A stretch of DNA of 64,000 nucleotides from Gp6-AA40 sp963723495 (GTDB taxonomy: Bacteria; Acidobacteriota; Vicinamibacteria; Vicinamibacterales; UBA2999): assembly GCA_963723495.1 (NCBI GenBank), contig CAVRQR010000006.1:558001-622000 (forward strand), written 5' to 3'. Under the pieces are notes generated by a model. The model was given only the letters and a program-made list of their open reading frames with translations. It did no database searches and had not been told where the DNA came from. Shown here in pieces: positions 27,956-38,324 of the stretch. Position numbers and translations under genes: made by a program. Numbering within the stretch: position 1 is the first letter of the stretch; each line of letters begins with the position of its first letter.

Positions 27956-29957
27956 TCACTTCTTCTCCTGAAGGCTCCGGTACACCGCCTCGATGAACAT
28001 GTCGGTAGTCCAGGCACCCGTAGTCGAACCATAGCGCCCATCGAAGTCCAGTGAGGGACGGGCCGCTTTCACCTGCGGGAGCGTCATGCCCTTGTCGATC
28101 AGATCCTGCACGCGATCGCGAATCATCACGACCATGTTGCGGTACGAGGCGACATCGGCGGTGTCCGACAGCCGTCCATGACTGGGCACGATCCAGGTGC
28201 CGCCCTGCGATCGGGTACTCGGCGAACGCCAGATCGAGAATATTGTTCAAGCCACGAATCACGCCTTCGACGCTCCCGCCTTTCGCCACGTCGATGACCG
28301 GATAGCTGACCGTCGAATAAAGGTCGCCGGCGCTGATCACGTCGGAGCGGCGGAAGAACACGATGCTGTCTCCGTCGGTATTGGCCGCCGGCGCGTGATA
28401 GACGATCACCGGGTCACCGTTGAAGTACGCGGGCAATTTCAAGAAGTCGTCGAAGTAGCTCACCGTGGGCCAGGCCGCCTGCGGTGTCGGCGCCTGTTTC
28501 CCGGCCGGTGCGCTCATCCGAGTGAGCACGTTCTCATGGGCGATGACCGGTGCACCTTCCACGTTGGCCGCCGCCCCTCCCAACTGTCCGCCGCGAAGGC
28601 CAGTTCCCGCGGCGACGAGCTTCTCGTTGCCGCCAGTGTGATCGGGCGCCGCACTCGTGTTGATGATGTAGCGGATGGGCCTCGTGGGCGGCGGGGAACT
28701 GATGACCGCATTCATATACGGACTGGACCATCCCCACGCCCGCGGACAATTCGCTCCGAAGCAGGTATTGGGCGCTGCCGGAGTCACCGCCGCTTTGACG
28801 AGTTGGTTGATGGCCGCCAGCAGCTTGTCGGACATCTGCGACGACCCTGCGTTCACGAGCGCGACGCCGTCCTGCCCCACCGACGCGGTGATGTTGGTGC
28901 CGTCCGCCACCAGCATGTAGACGTTGCCCTGCACCGGCAGCACGTGGACCTCGCCATCTCTTGGACTCTGGTCCGCGATCATCTTGGCCGCCGAAATCGA
29001 CGAGCGCATCGTCGGCACCGCGAGCGAGCCTGCGTTGACCGCACCGTTCAGTGTCGTTCGATACTCCGGATAGAGCGTCTTCACGCCGCCTCGGGCCGCC
29101 ACCAGCGGCACCCAGTCCTGCGGCATCGACGGCGACGCGCGCCCCTCCGGCGATGAGGCCACCGGCCGTGATCCACTCTTCCCGCGCCTCGGCGTTCGTG
29201 CCAGGAAGGAAGTGCGGGACAAAGTGCCGGTCGCTCCCGCCGTTTTCGGCGACGGCCGGGCCGTTGCACGTCTCCGTGTTCAAGCGAAACGTCGGATCAA
29301 ACGTATAGGTCGTCGAATGAATGTACGGCTGGTCCTGGTAAAGGGATCGTCGATGACGGTGACGATGGTCAGGATGTCGTCGTGCCGCGTGATGAACTCC
29401 GTCATCGCGTACATGTCGCTGGTTTGCGGTCCCCCGCGCCGGAGGTATCCGTCTTTCAGGTGGGTCGTCGTGATCTTCAGCGTGTTGCCGACCCACTCTC
29501 CCGTCGAAAAGCCGGTCCAGCTGTGCGGTGCATACGCCGGCGGATGCGGGCGACCGTCCATGAACACCGGGCGGTCCAGCGAGCGCATGAACTGGATGTG
29601 ATACACGTTGACGTCGCGCGTCAGGGGGTCCTGCTCCTTGAGAATCCGCGCGCCGCCAAGGCCGCGCCATTGGTGCGGCGCCGAGTGCGGCCGGCACTGA
29701 TACTCCGGCGTGCCCCAAATCGATTCCGGCGTGGTATCCGAGCGCAGGCGACCTGCCTCGTTGAAGGGAATCCCGGTGTAGTCGCCCAGCGGCGCCTGCG
29801 ACGTCAGATCCCGTTCATTGGTATCAAGTCGCCATTCCGCGGCAATGTCTGGAGGAGCGCTGGGACCCTGGGGGCCCTGGGCGGACACGAGTGCATTTAC
29901 CAGCATTGCCGTGACAAGCAGAAGTGCCGCTCGCGGGGTTCGATTGACCTTATCCAT
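27956..29957 (-). CDS. fused family B - MBL protein (module 4), three frameshifts
   Basis: From ATG 29957: signal, then family B (APLGDYTGIPFNEAGRLRSD, FMDGRPHPPAYAPHSWTGFSTGEWVGNTLKITTTHLKD, FVPHFLPGTNAEA, GVKTLYPEYRTTLNG). This runs in frame into an MBL domain that lacks its own signal (GEVHVLPVQGNVYMLVADGTNITASVGQDGVALVNAGS, NTSAAPDHTGGN, PAANTDGDSIVFFRRSDVISAGD, PSHGRLSDTADV). Breaks lie near 29345, 29165 and 28210. Across the B-MBL junction (about 29090-28960) the frame is uninterrupted. First-site metal ligands are Ser and Ala and the third-His position is Asn; Asp-His, Asp and late His remain. The stop overlaps the amidohydrolase start region as TGATG. Confidence 0.75.
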
Positions 29958-30003
29958 GTTTCCACCAGACTCGCGAACACTCCTCGAACCGCGACCCCGC
30001 CCT

Positions 30004-30768
30004 TCACTTTGCCGAGCAGGGGGTAGGGGTCCACGCCGGGGCGTTTGGCAGCTTCAAGAAATCCGACGTCGTCAAGTAGTGCCGGACGAAGTATTGCGGG
30101 TCCTCGACCTTGGTCGTGATCGTCATCCACTGATCACCGTTGGGCAAGGTGTTCACGTCGTAGTACTCCGTCACGATTGCGCTACCGCTGTGTGGCGCAC
30201 CGTTCTTGCGAACGTAGCCGGGGGTCAGGTTCGTCGTCACTACTTTCAGGCTGCCGCCCGGTCTCGGACCGGCGCCACCTCGTCCCCGTCCTCCTGGCGC
30301 CGGAGCCCAGGACGCGATGGAACGCCCTTGCGCGGTAGGCGGGCCGGCCGGGGCCGCTGCCGCTGCCCCGAAGCGCAAGAGGCGGGTCTGCGTTCCGGCA
30401 TCCGTTTCGATCTTGAGGGTGCTGGCATCCTCCCACGTGATATGCAGCCGCCCCGGCAGCCGCATGATGTTCGCGGCGCCGTAGGCCTTGCACTGCTGTC
30501 CCGCCGCCTCGTCGCGCGCCGGGTCCCAACTCTCCCCGACCTTACGGCCTTCGGCGTTGAGTGGAATCCCTTCGAAAATGCCTTTCTTCGGCGTGACCAT
30601 CCGCCACTTCCAGTCCTCGACGATCACGGACACCCAGTAGCCGGTTAGATCGACTGCGGCCGACTCCCGCGCCGCGACCGGCGCCCCACGGCCGGCCGGT
30701 TGAGCGTGTACCGGGAGCGGCGAGACGAGCAGGAACACCGTTGCCAGAAGCGCCAGCGCTCTTACCAT
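30004..30768 (-). CDS. secreted family A protein (module 3/4)
   Basis: About 254 residues from ATG 30768 (MVRALALLATVFLLVSPLPVHA signal); the GTG at 30819 would overlap the previous gene. Intact family A: DLTGYWVSVIVEDWKWRMVTPKKG, DEAAGQQCKAYGA, RLHITWEDASTLKIETDAGTQTR, GYVRKNGAPHSG, EYYDVNTLPNGDQW and the ending TPTPCSAK. Contains a Gly/Arg-rich insertion (PGGRGRGGAGPRPGG). It lies between DUF6152 and the B-MBL gene of one operon. Confidence 0.78.
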   Translation of the reverse strand: MVRALALLATVFLLVSPLPVHAQPAGRGAPVAARESAAVDLTGYWVSVIVEDWKWRMVTPKKGIFEGIPLNAEGRKVGESWDPARDEAAGQQCKAYGAANIMRLPGRLHITWEDASTLKIETDAGTQTRLLRFGAAAAAPAGPPTAQGRSIASWAPAPGGRGRGGAGPRPGGSLKVVTTNLTPGYVRKNGAPHSGSAIVTEYYDVNTLPNGDQWMTITTKVEDPQYFVRHYLTTSDFLKLPNAPAWTPTPCSAK

Positions 30769-30790
30769 GATTCCCAAAGCGCAAGGCTTC

Positions 30791-31186
30791 CTAGTCAACT
30801 GCTTCGCCCGCACGACCACCCCAGCTGAACCCGTCGCTTGGCCGCTTCAGGCTGATCATCAGCGCCTTGTACTCACCCGTCACGCGCGACGGGTTTCCAA
30901 TCGCGATGACCTCATCGCCCGGCTTGAGCGACTCCCGCGTGACACCTTGATTGTTCAACTGCGAGGTGCCACTCCATTCAAGCGACCATCGGCGCATCAC
31001 GCCCTTCTCGTCGGGCGCCTGGATGGTGACGAAGGAATGCGGATTCTTGAAGACGAACTGCACCAGCTTTCCTTCGAGCGTGACTTTCTGCCTGACGTCG
31101 TAGGTCGCGCTGTAGGAATGGTGGGCAAACGCCGCCGTGCCGGCCACGAGTGACGCCGCAACCGCGAGAAGGATCTTCGTTCGCAT
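30791..31186 (-). CDS. DUF6152 exported protein
   Basis: 131 residues from ATG 31186, which overlaps the stop of the upstream B-MBL gene (TGATG). Signal MRTKILLAVAASLVAGTAAFA, then HHSYSATYDVRQKVTLEGKLVQFVFKNPHSFVTIQAP, RRWSLEWSGTSQLNNQGVTRESLKPGDEV. The predicted mature end is again His-His-Ser and a conserved NPH follows. The longer frame to 31426 is antisense-like coding in the wrong frame of the upstream gene. Confidence 0.8.
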   Translation of the reverse strand: MRTKILLAVAASLVAGTAAFAHHSYSATYDVRQKVTLEGKLVQFVFKNPHSFVTIQAPDEKGVMRRWSLEWSGTSQLNNQGVTRESLKPGDEVIAIGNPSRVTGEYKALMISLKRPSDGFSWGGRAGEAVD

Positions 31187-33204
31187 CACTTTTTCTCCTG
31201 AAGGCTTCGATACACCGCCTCGATGAACATCTCTGTCGTCCAGGGACCCGTTGTCGAACCGTAGCGCCCGTCGAAGTCGATCGAGGGACGGGCGGCTTTT
31301 ATCTGCGCGAGCGTCATGCCTTTGTCGATGAGGTCCTGCACCCGGTCTCGAACCATCACGACCATGTTCCGGTAGGAGGCCACGTCGGCGGTATCCGACA
31401 GTCGTCCGTGGCTGGGAACGATCCACGTGCCGCCTTGAGACCGGTACTCGGCAAATGAGAGGTCGAGAATCTGGTTCAGCCCGCTAATCACGCCGTCGAC
31501 ACTCCCGCCTTTCGCAACGTCGATCATCGGATAGCTGACAGTCGAGAAGATGTCACCCGCGCTGATGACCTCCGAGCGGCGGAACTGCACGATGCTGTCG
31601 CCGTCGGTGTTGGCGGCGGGCGCATGATAAACGGTGACGCCTTCACCGTTGAAATACGCGGGCAGCTTGTAGAACGCATCGAAATAGCTGACCGACGGCC
31701 AGGCCGCCTGCGGAAACGCAGGCTGTTTTCCCGCGGGCGCGCTCATCCGGTTGAGCACGTTTTCGTGCGCGACGACCGGTGCCCCTTCAATGGTCGCCAA
31801 CCCCCCGGCCAACCCACCGCTGCGAAATCCGGTTCCCACCGCAGCGATCTTCTCATTCCCCCCCACATGATCGGCCGCCGCGCTGGTGTTGACGATGTAG
31901 CGAATGGGCCTGGTGCGCCCCGGGGAACTGATGACGGTGTGGATGTAGGGACTCGACCACCCCCAGATACCAGGACACGTCGCACCGACGCATTGGTTGG
32001 TTGTGGTGGGAGCCACGACCATCTGAGCCAACTGGTTGACGGCGGCGAGGATCTTGTCAGACATCTGTGCCGAACCCGTATTGACGAGCGCGACGCCCTC
32101 CGGGCCGACCGATGCGGTGATGTTCGTGCCGTCGGCGACGAGCATATAGACATTGCCCTGCACCGGCAGCACGTGGACCTCGCCGTCTCGTGGACTCTGG
32201 TCCGCGATCTTCTTGGCTGCAGAAATGGCGGAGCGCATCGGCGGCACCGTAAGGGCAGCCACGCGAGCGTCGACCGCAGTCGTTCCGTCGAGTGTCGATC
32301 GGGTACTCAGGATAAAGCGTCTTCACGCCACCACGCGCCGCTGCCAATGGCACCCAGTCCTCTCCGGAGGGAGGCTCGGCGACACCGGTTCGCGGGTCGC
32401 CCTTGGTCAACCACTCGGTCAGCGCCTCGGTGTTCTGCCCCGGGAGAAAATGCGGGACCCAGTGGCGGTCCGTTCCACCGTTCTCCGTGAACGACCCGTT
32501 ACAGGTCTCCATCGTCAAGCTGTCCCCCTGGGCCACCGTGTAGGTCGTCGAGTGGATGTAGGGCTGGTCCAGGTAAATGGGATCGTCGATGACGGTGACA
32601 ATGGTGAGGATCTCGTCGTGACGCGTGATGAACTCCGTCATCGAGTACATGTCGCTCGTCTGCGGGCCGCCACGCCGGAGGAATCCGTCTTTGAGATGCG
32701 TGGTCGTGACCTTCAACGTAGGCCGATCCATTCGCCGGTTGAGAAGCCAGTCCACGTGTGTGGCGCGTACGCTGGTGGATGCGGGCGTCCGTCCATGAAG
32801 ATCGGCCGGTCCAGCGAGCGCATGAACTGGACGTGGTAGACGCTGACATCGCGCGTGAGCGGGTCCTGCTCCTTGAGAATCCGCGCCCCCCCGAGGCCGC
32901 GCCACTGATGGGGTGACGCGTGCGGCCGGCACTGGTACTCCAACGTTCCCCAGATCGACTCCGGCGTCGTGTCCGATCGGACGCGGCCCGCCTCGTTGAA
33001 GGGAACCCCCGTGTAGTCGCCCAGCGGCGCCTGCCCGAAGGTGTCCCGTTCGTTGTTGTCCAGGCGCCATTCCTGAGCAATATCGGGGGGCGCGGGTTGC
33101 CGGCCTGGCCCGCCGCCGTCGAGTTGGGCGAACACCAACTCGTTGGCGGCCAGGGCGATCGTAAGGAGGAGCCCCGCAATCGGGGCTCGACGGGGCATGT
33201 TCAT
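31186..33204 (-). CDS. fused family B - MBL protein (module 3), two frameshifts
   Basis: Starts with signal MNMPRRAPIAGLLLTIALAANELVFAQ and family B (APLGDYTGVPFNEAGR, FMDGRPHPPAYAPHTWTGFSTGEW). A break near 32718 is followed by KVTTTHLKDGFLRRGG, WVPHFLPGQNTEA and GVKTLYPEY. A second break near 32297 (CCC run in TACCCGATCG) leads into RSTLDGTTAVDARVAALTVPPMRS and the MBL domain: GEVHVLPVQGNVYMLVADGTNITASVGPEG, NTSAAADHVGGN, PAANTDGDSIVQFRRSEVISAGD, PSHGRLSDTADV, WTTEMFIEAVYRSLQEKK. The MBL part alone has no signal peptide, and the junction aligns with the in-frame junction of the copy at 27956, so I read one fused protein. Confidence 0.72.
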
Positions 33205-33218
33205 CGCCGCGATCTCCG

Positions 33219-36200
33219 TCAGAAGCTGTATTTCAACGCAAACTGCATGATACGCGGACTACCGTTCTGAGTCGTAATTCGCCCGAACTGCGGGGAATCC
33301 AGGTTCGTCACCGGATCGCCCCAGTTGAAGTTGTTGAACAGATTGAACGTCTCGACGCGGATCTCGAACGTCTGCCGGGCGTCCAGGCGCAGGATCCTCG
33401 CGAGAGCGAGATCGACGTTCCAGAATCCTGGCCCGGTGATACTGCGCGCCTCGTGATCCCCGTAGGTCCCCGCGGCCGGGACGGCGAACGCTGCCCGGTC
33501 GAGGAACCCGACGATGGCGTCCGGCTGCTTGGTCTTCGGTCCGTACACGTCGGCACTCACCTGATTCACGCGCTGGCCGCCGATGCCCGTGCCGGCCGGA
33601 TCCACGCCGGTCGTCACCGTGAGCCAGTTACCCGACTGGCCGTTGAGCACGCCCGCGATGCGCCAGTCCGACGCCACGACTCGCAACGCCGTGTTGTCGA
33701 AGCGCGGCGTCAGGTAGCCCAACGTGAACGCGACGATGTGCGTGCGGTTGAAGGGGCAGTTGCCGCTGTCGTAGGTCGGATCGTCGGGATTGGTGTACTC
33801 GAAGTCGCTGACGAAGCGTCCGCCGTAGGGACTGTCGGTCGTGCAGTGGGAGATCGTGTAGTTGCCGCTCAGGTCGAGCCCCTGGCTGGAGCGTCGGCGG
33901 AACGAGAGCTTGAGACCACGGTAGTCCTGTATGCCGATGTCGGTGAAGGTGTACACAGTGGAGTAGTAGCTGGCGATCGCCGGGTTCTCGAGCGTCAACG
34001 CGCGCCGCGCCTGCAGGTTCGCGCGAGTCGTGCACGTCGGGTAGAAGACGCCGTTCAACGTGCACGGCCCGAGACCCAGGAAGGTGCCTTCATTGATCTG
34101 TTTGCGCCCCCAGATCCGATCGATGTGGCTGCCCAGGTAGCTTGCGGCGACCTGCCAGTCATCGCCGATCTGCTGCTCGATTGTGGCGTTCCATGACTGC
34201 ACGCGAATCGAGTTGGTGTCCGGCTCGATCGACGAGTACGGCGCCAGAGACGGGAAGACGGCGTCCGCTGGCGCCGGGATGGGCACCGGGTGTTCGGGCG
34301 CTCCGGTCGCCACCAGGCTGTAAGGGTTGGCGAACGGAATGTTGCCGTTGATGGAGACGTTCCTGTTGAACGGGTTTACGTTGGCCGCGGCCTGCTGGAA
34401 GGCGCCGCCCGGGAAATCGTAGTTGAGGGCGTACGACGAGCGCAGCGCCGTGCGGCCGTCACCCCTCAAATCCCAGGCCGCACCCACGCGCGGTGAAAGA
34501 TTGCTGTATTGCCTCAGAGTCCCGGTCTTGCCCGGCGGGAATCCGGTATCACCGGGGTAGAGCAGGCCGGCCGGCGCGTTCGGGAAGCTGGTGCTGCGGA
34601 TGCCGGCACGGAAGTTGTCGATCGAGAAGTTCGAGATAGTGCCGTTTTTCCACACCGTACCGAAGTAGGGATCCCAGCGCAGACCCAGGTTGAGCGTGAC
34701 GTTGTCGCTCACGCGCCAGGCGTCTTGCCCGTAGACACCGAGGTACCACTGGTGGTTGGTGTTGACGTTGGGCGAGCCGTGCCCGAAGTTCGACATCTGG
34801 CCCGTCAGGAAATCGGCGAGCGCCAGACCGGTGATCGTCCCGTTGAAAGTGAACGTGCCGTTCGAGCCGGCGTAGTCCCAGCCGTCGAAGTAGGAGTACT
34901 GGACGTTGGTGCCTGCGCTGAACTGGTGGCGGTTCCAGACACGGGAGAAGTCTTCGGAGAACTGGTAGATCTGGCTGTCGATCTTCGCGGCCACCGTGTG
35001 GTTGCCCGAGAAGCGGAGATCAAAGCCGGTGGCGCCGACGAACACGGTGGTCGTACCGGGCACATAGGTGTAGATATTCGGTATGCCGAGGTCGGCGGCG
35101 TTGAAGAACTGCTCAGGGGGATCGTTGGCGCGCGTCTTCGTGTTGACGAAGGTGAAGCGGAGCGCGTTCACCGAGTTCGAGCCCAGCACGTGCGTGTCAC
35201 CGAAGGCGAGCATCTGGGCGCGCCGGTTTCGGTACGGGAGGTAGTTGGTCTGGATTGTCAGGATGTTGTGCGTCTCGTCCAGCATCGACGGTCGGCGCTC
35301 GAAGGTATCGAAATACCGCGCGAAGATCTGGTGGTTGGCGGTCAACTGATAGTCGCCTCGAATGACGTACTGCTCGTCGTTGTTGTCGAAGTTGACGGCA
35401 TACAGCGTGTTGCCACAGGGATTGGTGGCGCGTGGGATCCATCCTGAGTTGACGATCCTGAGCGCCTGCGGGCTGAGCAACGCGGGATTGATGCGATTGT
35501 TCACGAACGGCAAGCGCAAGTTCACGGCGTTGCCGCCGGTGCACGCGGCCGACGCGTACGCGGTGAAATCGCCAGCCAGCATCGCATCCGTCGGGAGAAA
35601 CGCCAGGTTGTCCTGAGTGGTCTGCCGGATCCGGTTCCGCTCGTAGCCGGCGAAGAAGAACAGTCTGTCCTGCACGATCGGTCCGCCTAGCGTGCCGCCG
35701 AACTGGTTCTTGCTCAGCCCGTCGCCCGACTTCTTGCCGTCCGGTCCGATGGCGGCGAAGTAGGCCTTCGAGTTGAACCGTTCGTCGCGGAAGAATTCAA
35801 ACCCGTTGCCGCGGAATCGGTTGGTCCCCGACTTGGTCACCGCGTTGACCGACGCGCCCGAGTGCATGCCAGTCGCTGCCGCCAGACCGCCGCTGGCGAC
35901 GCTGAACTCCTGGAGCGCATCCGGGAAGGGGAACGGGAGATTGCCAAGGTCGTGCGGGCTGTTGTGTGCGGCGCCATCGAGCTGATATTCGACGCCGTTT
36001 CGCAGGCCCCCCGCGACGGAAATGCCCACGCTGCCGGAGGTACTCAGGGCCGAGACCCTTCCCGTGTTGACCGCCCCGCCCGCCAGGACGATCAGGTCTG
36101 TCACGTTCCTGGTCTGCAGCGGAAGCTCGACGATCCGCTCCTGCTCCACGACCTCGCTGATACCGGCGCTGCGCACGTCTACGAGCGGTGTCTCCCCTGC

Positions 36201-36560
36201 CACCGTCACCGTCTCCTCCACGTTGCCCAACGCGAGGGCGGCGTTGATCACGGGGTTGGCGTTGACCTGCAGCACGATACCGGTCTGCACGTAGGTGCGA
36301 AACCCAGGCAGCGAGATCTCGAGCCGGTAGGGACCGATCGGCACGTTGGGCATGGTCCAGGACCCGGTCTCATCCGTGACGACGGTGCGGGTGAACTGGG
36401 TATCGGTTTGCGTCGCGGTGACGGTCACCCCGGGAAGCACGGCGCCACTTTCATCACTCACCCGGCCGTTCAGCTGTGCCGTCGCCTGGGCGAAGGCAGC
36501 ACCGCTGATGAGAAGAAGGCTGAACGCAACAATCGAGGCACGATTCAACGGACACGCCAT
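33219..36560 (-). CDS. TonB-dependent receptor with carboxypeptidase-regulatory domain (1113 aa)
   Basis: Signal MACPLNRASIVAFSLLLISGAAFAQ; CarbopepD-regulatory-like domain (LNGRVSDESGAVLPGVTVTATQT...PIGPYRLEISLPGF); plug domain with VELPLQTRNVTDLIVLAGG and EYQLDGAAHNS; beta-barrel ending FALKYSF. The ATG at 36560 has GAGGAGG eight bases upstream. Intact over 3.3 kb. It probably imports the substrate of the genes that follow 14 bases downstream. Similar domain order to the receptor at 9943 but clearly diverged. Confidence 0.9.
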   Translation of the reverse strand: MACPLNRASIVAFSLLLISGAAFAQATAQLNGRVSDESGAVLPGVTVTATQTDTQFTRTVVTDETGSWTMPNVPIGPYRLEISLPGFRTYVQTGIVLQVNANPVINAALALGNVEETVTVAGETPLVDVRSAGISEVVEQERIVELPLQTRNVTDLIVLAGGAVNTGRVSALSTSGSVGISVAGGLRNGVEYQLDGAAHNSPHDLGNLPFPFPDALQEFSVASGGLAAATGMHSGASVNAVTKSGTNRFRGNGFEFFRDERFNSKAYFAAIGPDGKKSGDGLSKNQFGGTLGGPIVQDRLFFFAGYERNRIRQTTQDNLAFLPTDAMLAGDFTAYASAACTGGNAVNLRLPFVNNRINPALLSPQALRIVNSGWIPRATNPCGNTLYAVNFDNNDEQYVIRGDYQLTANHQIFARYFDTFERRPSMLDETHNILTIQTNYLPYRNRRAQMLAFGDTHVLGSNSVNALRFTFVNTKTRANDPPEQFFNAADLGIPNIYTYVPGTTTVFVGATGFDLRFSGNHTVAAKIDSQIYQFSEDFSRVWNRHQFSAGTNVQYSYFDGWDYAGSNGTFTFNGTITGLALADFLTGQMSNFGHGSPNVNTNHQWYLGVYGQDAWRVSDNVTLNLGLRWDPYFGTVWKNGTISNFSIDNFRAGIRSTSFPNAPAGLLYPGDTGFPPGKTGTLRQYSNLSPRVGAAWDLRGDGRTALRSSYALNYDFPGGAFQQAAANVNPFNRNVSINGNIPFANPYSLVATGAPEHPVPIPAPADAVFPSLAPYSSIEPDTNSIRVQSWNATIEQQIGDDWQVAASYLGSHIDRIWGRKQINEGTFLGLGPCTLNGVFYPTCTTRANLQARRALTLENPAIASYYSTVYTFTDIGIQDYRGLKLSFRRRSSQGLDLSGNYTISHCTTDSPYGGRFVSDFEYTNPDDPTYDSGNCPFNRTHIVAFTLGYLTPRFDNTALRVVASDWRIAGVLNGQSGNWLTVTTGVDPAGTGIGGQRVNQVSADVYGPKTKQPDAIVGFLDRAAFAVPAAGTYGDHEARSITGPGFWNVDLALARILRLDARQTFEIRVETFNLFNNFNWGDPVTNLDSPQFGRITTQNGSPRIMQFALKYSF

Positions 36561-36636
36561 GGAGCATCCTCCTCACATCACGGTGGACCTGGTGCCGTTC
36601 GAGCGACTGACTCCTCCCTTTCTGCGCGTGGCTCCA

Positions 36637-38310
36637 CTACCGAGCCGTCGACGCCGTCACTTCGTGGACGACCCTGCCACCCACCATCGTCATGACCGGC
36701 CGAATCTCTTTGATTTGATCCGCAGGCACGGTCAGGTAGTCGCGATCGAGCACGACCAGATCCGCCAGCTTGCCTGGCTGGATCGATCCCATGTTGCCCT
36801 CCTGCAGGATCGTAAATGCACTCCCCTTCGTGTGGGCGATGAGGGCATGCTCGCGGCTGATCGGCTGGCGGTTGACCACGGTTCCACCGACCATCTTGCC
36901 CGTCACCGCGAAGTAGAGTGTCGTGAACGGACGGTACTGGTTCACTTCAAAGGTATCTGTGCCCAGGCCCCAGGCGACACCGCTCTCCTGTATTGTCCTC
37001 AGCGGCGGCATGTCAAAGGAGCGATCGCCGTGCACGCGGTTGAAGATGCCACCCATGATGGTGGCGCGTGGCTGAATTGCCGCGTGGATGCCCAGACTCC
37101 GCATGCGCTCGAGGTGAGAGGCCGTCAACTGCTCGCCGTGAATGAGCGACCATCGGAGATTCCGGACCGGGAACTCCTTGTTGATGCGCTCGATCTGATC
37201 GAGGAAGCTGTCGAAGGAATTCTCGAGCGTCGTGTGCGCATGCATCGGCAAGCCGGCTTTCGCGAGCTCGCGCGCCACCCTCCCCCACTGCTCGAGGTTC
37301 TCCGGCCGCTGCTTGCCACCGGCGTTGACCATGTTGTCGTGCGCAGGCGTGTAGTTGGCCTCGCCGTAGGCGAAGTGATCGATCCAGAGATCGCCCTGAA
37401 ACAACTGGCTCCGGAGCTCCGCGATGCGCGGCAGGTTCTTCGTGACAGCGTCCGGGTTGTTGCCCATCGGCGCTGACACCAGGCAGAAGAACCGCTTGTT
37501 GAGCCTGCCCTCTCGGGCCATCGTACGGAAGATGGGCAACATCGCCGCCGGGCACGACCCACCCGAGGCCGTGAGCCCCGACGCATTCAGCTCGCGAATC
37601 ATCGCAAGGCTGTTTTTCTCCACCAGCTCGGTCGTCGGCTTGGGTATGACTCCCGAGACACGGTTGGCACCCGGCGCATCGACCACACCAGTGGGCCGGC
37701 CGCTCGCATCACGCCTGATCCATGGCTCGGTCATCTTGTCGAGGCCAATCGCTTCCACGGCACGGCTGTTGAGGTACGTTTCCGCGCGCGTGAACTGCAA
37801 CAGCACCGGATGATCTGAGGTGATCGCGTCGAGCTCAGCGCGCGTGAATGGGCGCTTATCGTCAGTGAACTGATCGGGCGACCAGCCGCCGAGGGTGTAC
37901 ACCCACTCGCCGGGAGCGAGTGACTTCGCCTTGGCGCGGATCATCTCGATCGCCTGCTTTCGCGACTCGATGCCATCAAGGCGCAGCTCGATGCCCCAGA
38001 GAACGCCCTCTTCCATGTAGTGCGCGTGGTTATCGATGAATCCCGGTGTCACAGCACGGCCGCGAAGATCGATCTTTCTGGTGTTCGGCCCTGCCAGCTT
38101 TGCGATCTCGTCGTTGGTGCCAACCGCGGAGAAACGCTCACCGCGGATCGCCACCGCCTGCGCAATGGTGAAGCGGTCGTCGACGGTGATGATCTTTCCG
38201 TTGAAGAGGATTGTGTCTGGTGCAGACGCCTGCTGCGCGTACACGACCGAGGCGCCGGTGATTGCCAGTAAGGCGATTACCACGGCGCCGATCGAGATCC
38301 TTCGTGGCAT
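36637..38310 (-). CDS. exported YtcJ-type amidohydrolase
   Basis: 557 residues from ATG 38310 with GGAGG upstream; signal MPRRISIGAVVIALLAITGASVVYA. Intact amidohydrolase: APDTILFNGKIITVDDRFTIAQAVAIRGERFSAVG, TPGFIDNHAHY (HxH), HAHTTLENSFDSF, RWSLIHGEQLTASH and WGLGTDTFEVNQYRPFTTLYFAVTGKMVGG with the late Asp, and SIQPGKLADLVVLDRDYLTVP. Paralog of the gene at 26239. Such enzymes hydrolyse C-N or C-O bonds with one or two metals; substrate unknown. Fourteen bases downstream of the A gene and 76 bases upstream of the receptor gene. Confidence 0.87.
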   Translation of the reverse strand: MPRRISIGAVVIALLAITGASVVYAQQASAPDTILFNGKIITVDDRFTIAQAVAIRGERFSAVGTNDEIAKLAGPNTRKIDLRGRAVTPGFIDNHAHYMEEGVLWGIELRLDGIESRKQAIEMIRAKAKSLAPGEWVYTLGGWSPDQFTDDKRPFTRAELDAITSDHPVLLQFTRAETYLNSRAVEAIGLDKMTEPWIRRDASGRPTGVVDAPGANRVSGVIPKPTTELVEKNSLAMIRELNASGLTASGGSCPAAMLPIFRTMAREGRLNKRFFCLVSAPMGNNPDAVTKNLPRIAELRSQLFQGDLWIDHFAYGEANYTPAHDNMVNAGGKQRPENLEQWGRVARELAKAGLPMHAHTTLENSFDSFLDQIERINKEFPVRNLRWSLIHGEQLTASHLERMRSLGIHAAIQPRATIMGGIFNRVHGDRSFDMPPLRTIQESGVAWGLGTDTFEVNQYRPFTTLYFAVTGKMVGGTVVNRQPISREHALIAHTKGSAFTILQEGNMGSIQPGKLADLVVLDRDYLTVPADQIKEIRPVMTMVGGRVVHEVTASTAR

Positions 38311-38324
38311 CGCGGCCTCCGCGA

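Noticed and set aside
25902..27971. 689-residue plus-strand frame
   Set aside because: Antisense of the amidohydrolase; composition is Arg/His/Leu-rich with no domain pattern, typical of GC-rich shadow frames.
28197..29156. 319-residue plus-strand frame opposite the B-MBL gene
   Set aside because: Shadow of a conserved minus-strand protein; no start context or family.
25986..29222. A single 1078-residue minus-strand reading frame
   Set aside because: It joins the end of family B, most of the MBL domain, an out-of-frame stretch, the amidohydrolase and antisense of the regulator. Homology shows separate genes joined by indels.
30791..31426. 211-residue protein beginning at 31426
   Set aside because: The first 80 codons are the wrong frame of the upstream MBL; the signal peptide and DUF6152 start at 31186.
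34509..35447. 312-residue plus-strand frame opposite the TonB receptor
   Set aside because: Val/Glu/Arg-rich antisense frame of a well-conserved receptor gene.
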